Below are positions 1 through 10,214 of a DNA stretch of 64,000 nt, piece by piece. The stretch is from a virus. Position numbers and translations under genes: made by a program. The stretch spans positions 16,545 through 80,544 of the IMG/VR virus record IMGVR_UViG_3300020452_000548. The stretch is one strand, 5' to 3'. Under the pieces are notes generated by a model. It saw only the letters and a list, made by a program, of their open reading frames with translations, was not told the origin of the DNA and did no database searches. The first letter of the stretch is position 1; every line of letters begins with the position of its first letter.

Positions 1-1
1 T

Positions 2-3000
2 GCACCAGACGCATTAGATACTCTAAACGAGCTTGCAGCCGCTTTGAATGATGATGCGTCATTCTCAACAACAGTTACAACCAGTATAGGTACTAAGCTT
101 GCTAAATCAAGCAACCTTTCTGATTTGGTCAATGCTGGAACGGCACGGACTAATTTGGGATTAGGCACGGCTGCGGTAAAGGCAGTAGCTACAGATGGTT
201 CATCGGGCGTTGCAGACGGAGAAGCAGGTTTAGTTACAGGTAATGCAGTATATGATTACATAGATGCTCAAGGTTTTGGTTCGGGTGCGGGAGATATTAC
301 TGCTGTCGTAGCTGGAACAGGGCTATCGGGCGGGGCAACATCTGGATCGGCTACGCTTAATGTAAGTGGATTAACCGTGTCCGAGTTTGCTGCTAATAGC
401 ATCCAGCTCAGCTCAGAATCTTTTGCAGACAATGACACTTCTGTAATGACTTCCGCTGCAATTGCAGATAAGATTGAATCATACGGATATTCTACTACTA
501 CGGGAGATATTACAGGAGTTACAGCCGGGACAGGATTATCCGGTGGAGGCAGTAGTGGTTCTGTAACATTGAATGTAAGTGGGATAACAGTATCTGAATT
601 AGCAGGTGCATCTCTAACTACATCGTCAGAATCGTTTGCAGACAATGATACAACTCTAATGACTTCTGCCGCAATTAACGATAGAATAGAATCATTTGGT
701 TATACTACAAATGCGGGTGATATTACTGGTGTGACCGCTGGAACAGGATTATCGGGTGGAGGGTCAAGTGGTAGTGTTACGCTTAATGTTGATTTGAAAG
801 ATGAAGATGACATGGCTTCAGACTCCGCAACACACGCAGCTTCTCAGCAATCAATCAAAGCGTATGTGGATGCAGAAGTATCTGGATTAGTCGCTTCAGC
901 CCCCGGTGCATTAGATACCTTGAATGAATTAGCTGCCGCTATCAATGACGATGCAAGCTTCTCATCCACTATTACTACCAGTATTGGTACTAAACTCGCA
1001 AAATCAAGTAATCTATCGGATCTAGCCAATGCAGGTACGGCTCGAACAAACTTAGGATTAGGCACAGGTGCGGTTTTAGATACTGCTGCGATAGCCGATG
1101 GGGGTTCGGGGTTAGCTACAGCAGATCAGATACATACATTTGTTACTGATTTCGGTTACACTACGAATACAGGAGATATTACTGCGGTAGTAGCAGGGAC
1201 AGGACTTTCTGGTGGAGCTACGAGTGGGTCTGCAACCCTCAATGTTAGTGGGCTAACAGTATCTGAGTTCGCTGCTAACAGTATTCAACTCAGTTCTGAG
1301 TCCTTTGCTGATAATGATACTTCTGTAATGACAAGTGCCGCAATTCAAGATAAGATAGAGGCATACGGATACACAACCAACACAGGCGACATAACTGCTG
1401 TTGTAGCGGGAACGGGCTTATCGGGCGGGGCTACGAGTGGGTCTGCGACTCTCAATGTTAGTGGCCTTACTGTGTCTGAATTGGCTGCAAATAGCTTACA
1501 ACTCAGTTCTGAGTCTTTCTCAGATGACGATACGAGCTTGATGACCTCAGCTGCAATTCAAGATAAGATAGAAGCATACGGTTATACTACGAATACAGGA
1601 GATATTACGGGTGTTGATTTAACCGTCACATCTCCGATTACAATTTCAAGTGAAACAAACACAACATCTGGTTCATACTCGGCAACACTTGGTTTAGATG
1701 ACCCTGCTAATCTATCTGAGCTTAATGAAAGCACGGATGCTACTGACGATAAGATTCTGCTTTGGGATGAGTCTGCCGGATCTTGGAAATACATGACGCT
1801 TGATAACCTACAAGATTCCATTGACACTACTGCATCGGGAGGGATTGGGGGTAGCATCGCTAATACTCAGGTAGCGTTTGGAAGCGGAACGAACATTACA
1901 GGGTCATCCACTTTCTTCTATACTGATGCGACTAACACGCTCAATATAGCCAATGGTGCGGCAGCGGGAACGCTCACATCGGGTTCTCATAACTTGATAT
2001 TGAGGAATAGTGCGGCAACAGGACACTCGAAAATCACAATTGCGTATGATAGTGTCGCAGCAGCTAATTCTCATATTGAATTAGAAACTGATGGTACGGG
2101 GAATGTTGAGATACATAAGGAGGGTGCGGTTGTTTTCAAACTACCTAACACAATAGGTTCTTCTGGTCAGATATTGAAAGTTCCATCAAGCGGTACTATC
2201 TTAGAATGGGGAGATTCGGGAACGACTTACTCAGCAGGTACTAACATCTCATTGAGTGGTACTACTTTCAATGTGGATGATGCTTTCTTAGTCAATAACG
2301 CTAACGATACAACATCAGGTGTAATTACTGCGGGCGGATTTACTACCGCAGGTTCGGTAACAATAGGCGGTCATGCGTTTGATGATATTGATATTGGTTC
2401 TGAGTTTGTTGATACTGATGACCATATTATGTCATCTGGTGCAATTAAGGAGAAAATTGAGAGCTATGGATATACGACTAACACAGGAGATATTACATCA
2501 GTAGTAGCCGGAACAAATCTTTCGGGTGGAGCTACAAGTGGTGCAGCTACTCTCAATGTAAGTGCAGATCCGTCATTCAGCACCGTTACAGTAGAAACAG
2601 AAATTATTCACGATGGGGATACAAATACAAAAATTGGATTTACTCCTGATGTGATAACACTTGGTACAGGTGGCTCAACCAAACTCACAGCAAACAATTC
2701 GGGTATTAAGATAGGAAGCGGTGCTACTGTTACTACAATCGCCACCAGTTTTACAGATAACGACACATCTTTGATGACTTCTGCCGCTATTGCAGATAAA
2801 ATAGAATCATACGGATATGGAACAGGCGGGGGCGACATTACAGCAGTAGTAGCTGGAACAGGTCTGAGTGGCGGTGCAACAAGTGGTTCTGCAACTCTCA
2901 ATGTAAGTGGTCTTACTGTTTCAGAATTAGCAGCAGGTAGTATTCAGTTAAGTTCCGAGTCATTTTCTGATGACGACACTTCTTTGATGACTTCTGCTGC

Positions 3001-5050
3001 TATTGCCGATAAGATTGAGGCTTATGGATATACTACCAACACAGGCGACATAACTGGGGTTACTGCGGGTACAGGTCTATCTGGTGGCGGTTCAAGTGGC
3101 GGTGTCACGCTCAATATTGATTTGAAAGATGAAGATGATATGACTTCAAACTCAGCGACTCACGCTGCATCCCAACAGTCAATCAAGACCTATGTTGATA
3201 CTTCTGTATCTAACTTGGTCGCTTCTGCCCCTGCTGCGTTAGACACGCTAAACGAATTGGCGGCAGCGATTAACGATGATGCTTCCTTCTCATCCACTAT
3301 TACTACAAGCATCGGCACTAAGCTCGCTAAATCGAGCAACTTATCTGACTTAGCTAATGCCGGAACAGCAAGAACCAACTTAGGGTTAGGAACGGGTGCG
3401 GTCTTAGATACCGCTACAATTGCTGATGGTGGAAGTGGTTTAGCCACCGCCGATCAGATACATACTTTCGTCACGGACTTTGGCTATACGACCAATACAG
3501 GCGACATTACAGCAGTAGTAGCTGGAACGGGATTGAGTGGCGGAGCTACCAGTGGATCTGCTACGCTTAATGTGAGTGGATTGACTGTATCTGAGTTTGC
3601 AGCCAACTCAATTCAATTATCATCAGAATCCTTCGCCAATAACGATACATCAATAATGACCTCAGCTGCTATTGAAGATAAGATTCTATCATACAGCTAC
3701 ACTACCAATACAGGTGACATTACAGGCGTAACTGCCGGAACGGGGTTATCGGGTGGAGGGTCAAGCGGTGGCGTAACTCTCAATGTAAGCGGTTTGACTG
3801 TATCTGAGTTTGCCGCTAATAGCATACAGCTCAGTAGCGAGTCCTTTTCTAACAATGATACATCAATAATGACTTCTGCCGCTATTGAAGATAAGATTTT
3901 AGCATACGGATATACAACAAATACGGGCGATATAACTGGTGTTGATTTAACAGTAACTTCTCCTATTACAATATCAAGTGAAACAAATACTGGTTCGGGT
4001 AGTTATTCAGCTACATTAGGGTTAGATGATCCTGCAAACCTATCGGAATTAAATGAATCAACTGATGCTACCGATGATAAAATCCTGTTATGGGATGAAT
4101 CGGCTGATGCTTGGAAGTATATGACACTTGATAATTTACAAGATGCAATTGATACTAATACGACATATTCTACAATGGGTAGCGGTAACTCATACGCTGC
4201 GGGTCTAACACCTGCGGGTAATGCTACTCATGGTGGGTATTTCCTTCGAAGAGATGGAACATGGGTAGTTCCGCCCGATACCGACACTAACACGACATAT
4301 AGTGCGATGGGTAGCGGTAACTCATACGCAGCAGGGCTTGTTATTGCAGGTAGCTCTACTCACAATGATACATTCTTGAGGAAGGATGGAACATGGGCAA
4401 CGCCTACCGATACTAATACTAACACTAACCAATTAACTACATTCAATATTGGTGTAGATACAAATAGTAATTCTACAACAATTGCTCATGGAGAAACATT
4501 GACATTTACAGGTGGAACAGGAATAGAAACTGAAACAACTGCTGATGGAACAGTTACTATTACATCTACTGTTACAGATACTAACACTACCTACTCAGCT
4601 GGAACAGGTTTAGATTTGAGCAGTACTACCTTCAGCGTAGATGTATCTGACTTCATGTCTAACGGCTCTAACAATAGAGTCCTAACGGCAACAGGCGCAG
4701 ACGCTATGAACGCAGAAGCAAATATGACCTTTGATGGTTCAGCTTTGACTGTTGCCGGAACAATTCAAGGCTACAAGACCGTTATCAAGGCAGTTAGCTC
4801 TAACACATCATTAGTAGATGCTGATTCGGGCAAGACCATTTATTGGACTGGTGGGACACTTACATTACCCGCTAATGCCGAAGCAGGTCAGCAGTTCGTT
4901 ATCATCAACAATACAAATGGTGCAGCAACACCAAGCTTAGGTTCAGGCAACGCAATCGCAACAAACTGGACAGCTCACGCTGCTATGGCCGATGAAACCG
5001 CAAGAACCTACATTAGCCCTGTAGCTGATAAGTGGATATACATCGGGTGA
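2..5050 (+). CDS. Repeat-rich tail fibre protein (5' end outside window)
   Basis: The reading frame is open from base 2 and already encodes a repeat unit there, so the true start lies upstream; a TTG at 44 is only an artefact of the edge. The visible 1682 residues are built of about ten units carrying GTGLSGG-type turns, each followed by a TLNVSG(L/I)TVSE segment and a (D/N)NDTSxMTSAAIxDKI segment. The whole set is arranged as two superblocks, each with an ATHAASQQSIK / LDTLNELAAAI module. The C-terminal ~120 residues are unique (a GKTIYW...LPANAEAGQQFVIINN segment) and resemble the terminal domains of phage fibres. Such Gly/Ser/Thr-rich beta-repeat proteins are known as tail fibres of marine phages; host binding at the virion tip is inferred. 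Ends 4 bases before the next adhesin-like gene. Confidence 0.8.
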   Translation, partial: APDALDTLNELAAALNDDASFSTTVTTSIGTKLAKSSNLSDLVNAGTARTNLGLGTAAVKAVATDGSSGVADGEAGLVTGNAVYDYIDAQGFGSGAGDITAVVAGTGLSGGATSGSATLNVSGLTVSEFAANSIQLSSESFADNDTSVMTSAAIADKIESYGYSTTTGDITGVTAGTGLSGGGSSGSVTLNVSGITVSELAGASLTTSSESFADNDTTLMTSAAINDRIESFGYTTNAGDITGVTAGTGLSGGGSSGSVTLNVDLKDEDDMASDSATHAASQQSIKAYVDAEVSGLVASAPGALDTLNELAAAINDDASFSSTITTSIGTKLAKSSNLSDLANAGTARTNLGLGTGAVLDTAAIADGGSGLATADQIHTFVTDFGYTTNTGDITAVVAGTGLSGGATSGSATLNVSGLTVSEFAANSIQLSSESFADNDTSVMTSAAIQDKIEAYGYTTNTGDITAVVAGTGLSGGATSGSATLNVSGLTVSELAANSLQLSSESFSDDDTSLMTSAAIQDKIEAYGYTTNTGDITGVDLTVTSPITISSETNTTSGSYSATLGLDDPANLSELNESTDATDDKILLWDESAGSWKYMTLDNLQDSIDTTASGGIGGSIANTQVAFGSGTNITGSSTFFYTDATNTLNIANGAAAGTLTSGSHNLILRNSAATGHSKITIAYDSVAAANSHIELETDGTGNVEIHKEGAVVFKLPNTIGSSGQILKVPSSGTILEWGDSGTTYSAGTNISLSGTTFNVDDAFLVNNANDTTSGVITAGGFTTAGSVTIGGHAFDDIDIGSEFVDTDDHIMSSGAIKEKIESYGYTTNTGDITSVVAGTNLSGGATSGAATLNVSADPSFSTVTVETEIIHDGDTNTKIGFTPDVITLGTGGSTKLTANNSGIKIGSGATVTTIATSFTDNDTSLMTSAAIADKIESYGYGTGGGDITAVVAGTGLSGGATSGSATLNVSGLTVSELAAGSIQLSSESFSDDDTSLMTSAAIADKIEAYGYTTNTGDITGVTAGTGLSGGGSSGGVTLNIDLKDEDDMTSNSATHAASQQSIKTYVDTSVSNLVASAPAALDTLNELAAAINDDASFSSTITTSIGTKLAKSSNLSDLANAGTARTNLGLGTGAVLDTATIADGGSGLATADQIHTFVTDFGYTTNTGDITAVVAGTGLSGGATSGSATLNVSGLTVSEFAANSIQLSSESFANNDTSIMTSAAIEDKILSYSYTTNTGDITGVTAGTGLSGGGSSGGVTLNVSGLTVSEFAANSIQLSSESFSNNDTSIMTSAAIEDKILAYGYTTNTGDITGVDLTVTSPITISSETNTGSGSYSATLGLDDPANLSELNESTDATDDKILLWDESADAWKYMTLDNLQDAIDTNTTYSTMGSGNSYAAGLTPAGNATHGGYFLRRDGTWVVPPDTDTNTTYSAMGSGNSYAAGLVIAGSSTHNDTFLRKDGTWATPTDTNTNTNQLTTFNIGVDTNSNSTTIAHGETLTFTGGTGIETETTADGTVTITSTVTDTNTTYSAGTGLDLSSTTFSVDVSDFMSNGSNNRVLTATGADAMNAEANMTFDGSALTVAGTIQGYKTVIKAVSSNTSLVDADSGKTIYWTGGTLTLPANAEAGQQFVIINNTNGAATPSLGSGNAIATNWTAHAAMADETARTYISPVADKWIYIG

Positions 5051-5054
5051 TTCA

Positions 5055-7013
5055 ATGGCATACATGAAAGGTCTGATTGGCTGTATTCAACAATTTGAAT
5101 CTGCTAACGAAGCAGACCCCGATATTTGGGCTAAGACATTATCCGGCTTCAATAGTGGCAATATTGATCAGACTTACGATTTAGACGGCAAAACAACATA
5201 CGCTCATGGCGTTGGGCTAAAACCAGACGGTTCTATTTTGTTTGCGGGTTCAATGGCGGGAACATTCAATGATTATGTGATTGAATACCCCCTAAGTACC
5301 AACTTTGACCTTTCAACGGCATCCGTATCAAGCACAGCTTCAGACCACTTATCTATCGGCACTTACGAACACCTACTCGGTGGTTTTGATTTTGCAGATG
5401 ATGGTAGTAAGCTCTTCACATTTGGAAGGACTGTTGTTGATAGGTGGGATTTATCCACCGCTTATGACCTCTCAACAGGATCTCATGTAACGAACACATT
5501 ATCAGTTTCAAGTCAAACCACTACTATGTATGATGGCTATGTGAGAAATGATGGCCTAAAGCTATATGTTGTTGGCTATCAACCAGACAATGTAGATGAA
5601 TATGACTTATCAACGGCTTATGATTTAGGCACAGCGAGTCATAATCAATCATTTGACATATCGGCAAAATCAGTAGTTACATCTGGACTCCATTTTTCAA
5701 GTGATGGATATGCCTTTGTAGTGTATGATAATAGTGGTGGCGATTGTCACAAATACAATCTTACAACTGCATGGGATATATCAACAGCAGCATTTCATTC
5801 GTCATCGGGGGGTTTTGGATTAAGCACGGGTGGCGGTATTTGGTTTGATGACGATTGGAGTTATCTGTATATCATAGAAGAAACGGATGATGAAGTTAAT
5901 AGAGTCGTGTTAGCTCAAATACCCGGAGTGCCTACAAGTTTAGCAATAACCACAGCTTCAACTTCACAGCTAAACCTATCTTGGTCAGATGGTTCGGGTA
6001 GTGGAAGCACGGATTCATACACAATTGATCGCTCTCTTTCATCCGGTTCGGGATATTCGCAAATTGCGTCAGGTGTTACGGCAACATCATATAACGATAC
6101 TGGATTAAGTGCAGGGACACGGTACTATTACAGAATCAAAGCTGTAAATACTGAAGGCACCAGTGCATATTCAAGTATAGAGAACCGTTTTACATTACCT
6201 AATCAAGTTTCTGGACTGTCTGCAAGTGCGGTATCAAATACTCAAATCAATTTGTCATGGAATAACCCCACAGGCACGGAAGCCGGATACAAAATTGAAC
6301 GATCCACATCATCCGGTTCGGGATATTCTCAGATTGGGACTACAGCATCCACATCTTATAATGCAACGGGATTGACATTGAATACCACTTATTACTTTAG
6401 AGTTCGAGCATATACCGACCCCGGAGGGGATGGAGCTTATTCTTCTGTAGCTAACGCAACTACTCAGAATAATGCAAGCGCACCATCAGGGGTAAGCATA
6501 GCAACCAGCTCAAGTGGAAATTACAATAATGCGGTCAGTATTGAATTGACTACACTTGGGGCTTCCGGTCAAAATCCTATGACATCAGCACCCGCATCTG
6601 ATGGTAGTGGTTTTTCAAGTAATCAAGTGACATTAGATCTGGTTTTTGGTCAAGATTACAATCAGGCTCTATTGAATAATAGCGGTATTCTAAGATGGGC
6701 TGTGAGAGCTTATATTCGTGCATCAGGGGCTACTAGCTACGCATGGGATTTAAGCGGTGCTACTGTAAATCAAGACACCTTTAGCGCACTTGCGAGTGTC
6801 AGCACATCTGGTACGCCATCAACAGCTCAAGATTGCACGGGTACGGGCGGAATAGGCGAAACGGCTGTTGCGGAACACAATTCAGGAGGAAGAGGATATT
6901 TGTTGTTGAGTCAATCGGGCGATGGGTTTCATTTTGATGTTGATGCTACTGCTACTAATAGCTCAGGCAGTACCACAGCCACGCAACTTAAAGTGAATAT
7001 AGAGATTCCGTGA
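5055..7013 (+). CDS. Beta-propeller plus two FN3 domains, tail adhesin
   Basis: The 652-residue protein starts with MAYMKGLIGC. Residues ~30-285 hold repeated blade-like units (YDLSTAYDLST, DEYDLSTAYDLG, HKYNLTTAWDIST, each with a preceding FxxDG strand turn), consistent with a beta-propeller. Two fibronectin type III domains follow at ~290-383 and ~384-473, each with the LNLSW/INLSW and YYYRIKAVN/YYFRVRAYT signatures. The last ~180 residues are Ser/Gly/Thr rich. FN3 domains and propellers are common on virion surfaces and bind carbohydrate or host surface proteins. Position between two structural genes supports a tail appendage role; the exact role is inferred. Confidence 0.7.
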   Translation: MAYMKGLIGCIQQFESANEADPDIWAKTLSGFNSGNIDQTYDLDGKTTYAHGVGLKPDGSILFAGSMAGTFNDYVIEYPLSTNFDLSTASVSSTASDHLSIGTYEHLLGGFDFADDGSKLFTFGRTVVDRWDLSTAYDLSTGSHVTNTLSVSSQTTTMYDGYVRNDGLKLYVVGYQPDNVDEYDLSTAYDLGTASHNQSFDISAKSVVTSGLHFSSDGYAFVVYDNSGGDCHKYNLTTAWDISTAAFHSSSGGFGLSTGGGIWFDDDWSYLYIIEETDDEVNRVVLAQIPGVPTSLAITTASTSQLNLSWSDGSGSGSTDSYTIDRSLSSGSGYSQIASGVTATSYNDTGLSAGTRYYYRIKAVNTEGTSAYSSIENRFTLPNQVSGLSASAVSNTQINLSWNNPTGTEAGYKIERSTSSGSGYSQIGTTASTSYNATGLTLNTTYYFRVRAYTDPGGDGAYSSVANATTQNNASAPSGVSIATSSSGNYNNAVSIELTTLGASGQNPMTSAPASDGSGFSSNQVTLDLVFGQDYNQALLNNSGILRWAVRAYIRASGATSYAWDLSGATVNQDTFSALASVSTSGTPSTAQDCTGTGGIGETAVAEHNSGGRGYLLLSQSGDGFHFDVDATATNSSGSTTATQLKVNIEIP

Positions 7014-7017
7014 TAAT

Positions 7018-7629
7018 ATGAGTCGTTGGGAGGTAACAGGAATACCTGAAGGAGAATCAGGGCGATTTTCTATACAGATATTAGATTATCAAAGGGTTGA
7101 TACCGAGCCAAAAGGCCCTTTATCTTGGCAGACTTATTGTAAATATGCAGATTTGCCCGATGGAACATATACTGTTTTGTTTGAGGCTTATGGCCCTCAA
7201 AACGCTAAGCTCAATATAATGCAAGACTCACCGAGAGAATACAAAGAACATAAATGGGTTACTGAGAGAAGTGGTTCTGTTCTTATTGGCGGTTTAGGGA
7301 TAGGGATGATTAACATCCCCCTATTAGCTTCAGACGATATTACAAGCGTTACTATTGTTGAAAAAGAGCAAGATGTGATTGATTTGGTTTGGGAACATTG
7401 TTCGAAAGATGACCGATTTACATTGATTCATGCCGATATAGACACATGGGAAGCCCCAGAAGGAAGCTATTGGGATTTCGCTTGGTTTGATACTTGGCTT
7501 ACTCACGAAGAACCGATAGAAGAATACATCCAAAGAATGTTTGAGAAGTATGGAGATTTCGTAGGCGACATAAACGGTTGGAATTGGCCTTACATTCCTG
7601 TCAAGGATGATAGCATTCAAGAACCATAA
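7018..7629 (+). CDS. Rossmann-fold methyltransferase-like protein (spermidine-synthase type)
   Basis: The 203-residue protein has an N-terminal beta-rich segment (~1-80). A class I methyltransferase core follows: SVLIGGLGIGM is the glycine-rich SAM loop, TIVEKEQDVIDLV is the acidic second strand, and LIHADIDTWE then WDFAWFDTW are the fourth and fifth strands. This is the strand order of spermidine synthase/SAM-dependent methyltransferase proteins. The substrate cannot be told. The gene sits between two tail genes and starts 4 bases after the adhesin stop, so it is co-transcribed with structural genes rather than with the DNA methyltransferases on the other strand. It could be catalytic or a structural reuse of the fold. 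Confidence 0.6.
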   Translation: MSRWEVTGIPEGESGRFSIQILDYQRVDTEPKGPLSWQTYCKYADLPDGTYTVLFEAYGPQNAKLNIMQDSPREYKEHKWVTERSGSVLIGGLGIGMINIPLLASDDITSVTIVEKEQDVIDLVWEHCSKDDRFTLIHADIDTWEAPEGSYWDFAWFDTWLTHEEPIEEYIQRMFEKYGDFVGDINGWNWPYIPVKDDSIQEP

Positions 7630-7646
7630 GCCATCCCCCTGCACTA

Positions 7647-7922
7647 ATGGCGAAGAAAGGCAAGTCTGAAAAGGTCGAAGAAACAGTAGAACCGCAAGAG
7701 CGTGTTATATCAGGAGAAGAGCTTTTGAATATGCTCAAGCGATCTGAAGTTATTTCTGCCGATAGATTAGTTTTCGTTAGAGCTTTAGAGAGATTCTATG
7801 CAGCCGTTGATGGTGCAAGAACGCAATTATTGAACGATATTAGCGAGATTCAGAATGCAATCCGCATTAGAGATGAGGGCGTTATACCGGAAAATCAAGA
7901 ACCAGACGCTGAAGAAGAATGA
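7647..7922 (+). CDS. Small acidic coiled-coil protein, unknown
   Basis: Not recognised. The 91 residues open with a lysine-rich stretch (MAKKGKSEK), continue with predicted helix (EELLNMLKR ... LVFVRALERFY ... LLNDISEIQNAIRIRD) and end in DAEEE. The mostly helical composition and position just before the tail-tube candidate suggest a minor structural or assembly protein, but no family is assigned. Confidence 0.55.
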   Translation: MAKKGKSEKVEETVEPQERVISGEELLNMLKRSEVISADRLVFVRALERFYAAVDGARTQLLNDISEIQNAIRIRDEGVIPENQEPDAEEE

Positions 7923-7936
7923 TTTTTAGCAACTGC

Positions 7937-7953
7937 TTAAGAACGATTGTCCT
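7937..7953 (+). promoter_or_regulatory. Repeated upstream motif TTAAGAACGATTGTCCT, candidate promoter
   Basis: The 17-base sequence TTAAGAACGATTGTCCT lies 37 bases before the ATG of the tail-tube candidate, and an identical copy lies at 63701-63717, 30 bases before another plus-strand start. Identity of a non-coding 17-mer at two gene starts 56 kb apart suggests a shared control element. The TTAAG core also occurs ahead of minus-strand genes. Confidence 0.5.
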
Positions 7954-7973
7954 TCGTAGTCTATTTGATAGCC

Positions 7974-10175
7974 ATGGCGAACACGCTTTACAAAGGTGAC
8001 TTAGCGGAAGTATCATTCGGCAAGGAAACCGGACTTAGAATTGATGGAAAAACATCTCAAGCCAATTGGGTTCATACTTCGGTATCTGGAAATACCAGTC
8101 TTTTGACATTGGGTGCTGACGAATACTGGACAGCAACAGGCCCTGATTTGAAACTGCCCGATAACATACTTGTTGGTTGCACAATGAGGATTGAAGGCGG
8201 GGGTGCTTATTCCGCAGATGACTTTGCTACCACTAAGAGAACATATTACATTACTGCAAATGATACTGGAGCAGGTACGATTACCGTTCAACCTGCTTTA
8301 TTGACTACTGCCGCAACAGCGACTACAGATGACGATAACTTGGTAATTGATTTCTATCGGTGTCCTACCTTTGAATCAACTATGACTACAACTAATCAGC
8401 AGGTAAAGACGGATCAGTTCATTGGCTTGTTGAATGAGTTCGCAATACCCGAACCAGAAATTGATGTTAGACAACAGCACATTGTAGGTCTTGGAAGAGA
8501 TGTAAATATCCTAACAAGCGGGAGAGAAACCCTATCGGGCGGTTCTATGCAACTAAATGCACATACTCTAAGGTGGATGAAATACGCATTGGGCGGTCAT
8601 TCGGCCAAGAGTCAAGGTGAGTTCGCATACAGCTCGGCAGCAGGGACAGCGATAGGTGGCTTCCCTCTAAATATCAAAACGGGTTCAGTTTCCGCTACTT
8701 TTGCAGCTCAAGGATATGGCGTTTCAGACGACACAGACACTTCAATCACCGCAACAAATAGCTCGGCTCTTACTATGACAGGAAATAGCCTAACGGGTAA
8801 TTTCCTATTGGGTGGAATGGTTACGGCAGACACAGGCACGGACATTACATTTGATACTGCAATCGCAACCACATTCGAAAACGCCCTTACAACGGGTGGA
8901 ATCTTCAAGGTTCTCTCAGCTACGGGTGCTGTCCTCTATGGATCCTACGGTTCAGCTTCTGGGGCGGTTTTGAGTAGCTGTGCAGATATAGATTCTGGAG
9001 CTTTAGCGAGGGCGCAGACTGAAGATAAAGCGGTTTATCTGTTAGGTAGTGTTACTGCTAACATATCTGCGGGCGATATTAGAATCAAAGTCGGTTCGGC
9101 TAATGCTGCTAAGTTCACAGCTGGAACAAGTTATGTGCAAATCATAGACAAAGACAAGCACACCATACCGGGGCAAGATGCAGCTGAAACAGATCGTCAG
9201 ATATTCAAGAATGAGCTTAGAAGAGTTATAGCAATAGGCACATCTAACGGTAATGATGCCGATTATATTTATGTGGAAGAACCACTAACATTTGACCACA
9301 CATCTACATCATGTGGCGTTGAGAGGCTACAATACACCGGAACGAGCAATCAAAGAGGAAGCCCACACATAGATGCAACATCAAAAGAGCTACAATTCGG
9401 TGTGACTCATACTTTGTTCGGACACAATGTATTGCCTTCATTCACGGTTGAGCAATCCTTTAGGCAGAAAGACGCAGATGTGGATTCAAAGCAATTGCTT
9501 CGTCTGTATAGCGGGTGCAAGGCTACTGAAGCTACCATTGATGCTGATTCTGAGGGCGAAGTCAAACTAAACCTAAGTTATGAAGCTGCAAGGCACTACA
9601 CCGCTACAACAAACACGATGAAGCCTCACAGGATGTTTGACAATACTGCTGAATCTGCGGTAAATAGAAAAATATCTGGTATTGCAGTAGATGGTGAGAA
9701 ACCATATCTGTTCCAAGATGTGAATGTTGAAGTGTTCGGCAGACCAGTCCTTAGAGGAACACAGTTCAGCCTATCTGTAACTAATAATTTGGAATCACGA
9801 TGGTTTATTCGAGGATATGAAGGCACTACCGTTGATAACGATCAGATTCAACACGGTGCAACACAACTTCCACTTGAGATTACTGAGGGCAAGAGAGAAT
9901 ACAGCTTCTCTATGCAGGTAATGGTTGAGGATGAGAGGCTTTGGGATGAATTGAGAACCAGAAAACATCACAAAAACACCAATGACATTACAATCACTAT
10001 GACTAAGGTTGGAAGTAATGCAACAAGAGAAACTGCGACCATTACTTTAGAGGACTATACGATTACTAAATCGGAACACCAAGTTCCGTCTGATAAATCT
10101 CCCGTCATGGCTGATGTGGAGATAGTCGTAAGGCACATGAAGGTGTCTGAAAACTCGCCATACTTCATACTATGA
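7974..10175 (+). CDS. Tail-tube-like major tail protein candidate
   Basis: Start chosen at ATG 7974 (MANTLYKGDLAEVSFG); the frame extends upstream to a TTG inside the conserved promoter motif, which is unlikely to be used. The 733 residues include a central segment (TDQFIGLLNEFAIPEPEIDV ... VNILTSGRETLSGG) and a C-terminal part (ITITMTKVGS ... ATITLEDYTI ... VMADVEIVVRHM) that resemble the beta-sandwich repeats of phage tail-tube proteins. A tail tube is usually shorter, so this may carry extra surface domains. Gene order supports the call: it is followed within 400 bases by assembly-chaperone and tape-measure genes. It could alternatively be another abundant structural protein. Confidence 0.55.
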   Translation: MANTLYKGDLAEVSFGKETGLRIDGKTSQANWVHTSVSGNTSLLTLGADEYWTATGPDLKLPDNILVGCTMRIEGGGAYSADDFATTKRTYYITANDTGAGTITVQPALLTTAATATTDDDNLVIDFYRCPTFESTMTTTNQQVKTDQFIGLLNEFAIPEPEIDVRQQHIVGLGRDVNILTSGRETLSGGSMQLNAHTLRWMKYALGGHSAKSQGEFAYSSAAGTAIGGFPLNIKTGSVSATFAAQGYGVSDDTDTSITATNSSALTMTGNSLTGNFLLGGMVTADTGTDITFDTAIATTFENALTTGGIFKVLSATGAVLYGSYGSASGAVLSSCADIDSGALARAQTEDKAVYLLGSVTANISAGDIRIKVGSANAAKFTAGTSYVQIIDKDKHTIPGQDAAETDRQIFKNELRRVIAIGTSNGNDADYIYVEEPLTFDHTSTSCGVERLQYTGTSNQRGSPHIDATSKELQFGVTHTLFGHNVLPSFTVEQSFRQKDADVDSKQLLRLYSGCKATEATIDADSEGEVKLNLSYEAARHYTATTNTMKPHRMFDNTAESAVNRKISGIAVDGEKPYLFQDVNVEVFGRPVLRGTQFSLSVTNNLESRWFIRGYEGTTVDNDQIQHGATQLPLEITEGKREYSFSMQVMVEDERLWDELRTRKHHKNTNDITITMTKVGSNATRETATITLEDYTITKSEHQVPSDKSPVMADVEIVVRHMKVSENSPYFIL

Positions 10176-10214
10176 TGAAAACTGTTATGAAAGAGAGAAA
10201 GATGAGATGATACA

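Noticed and set aside
268-3447. Opposite-strand open frames across the fibre gene (Val/Pro-rich)
   Set aside because: They are shadows of the repeat codons; no ribosome sites and low-complexity products.
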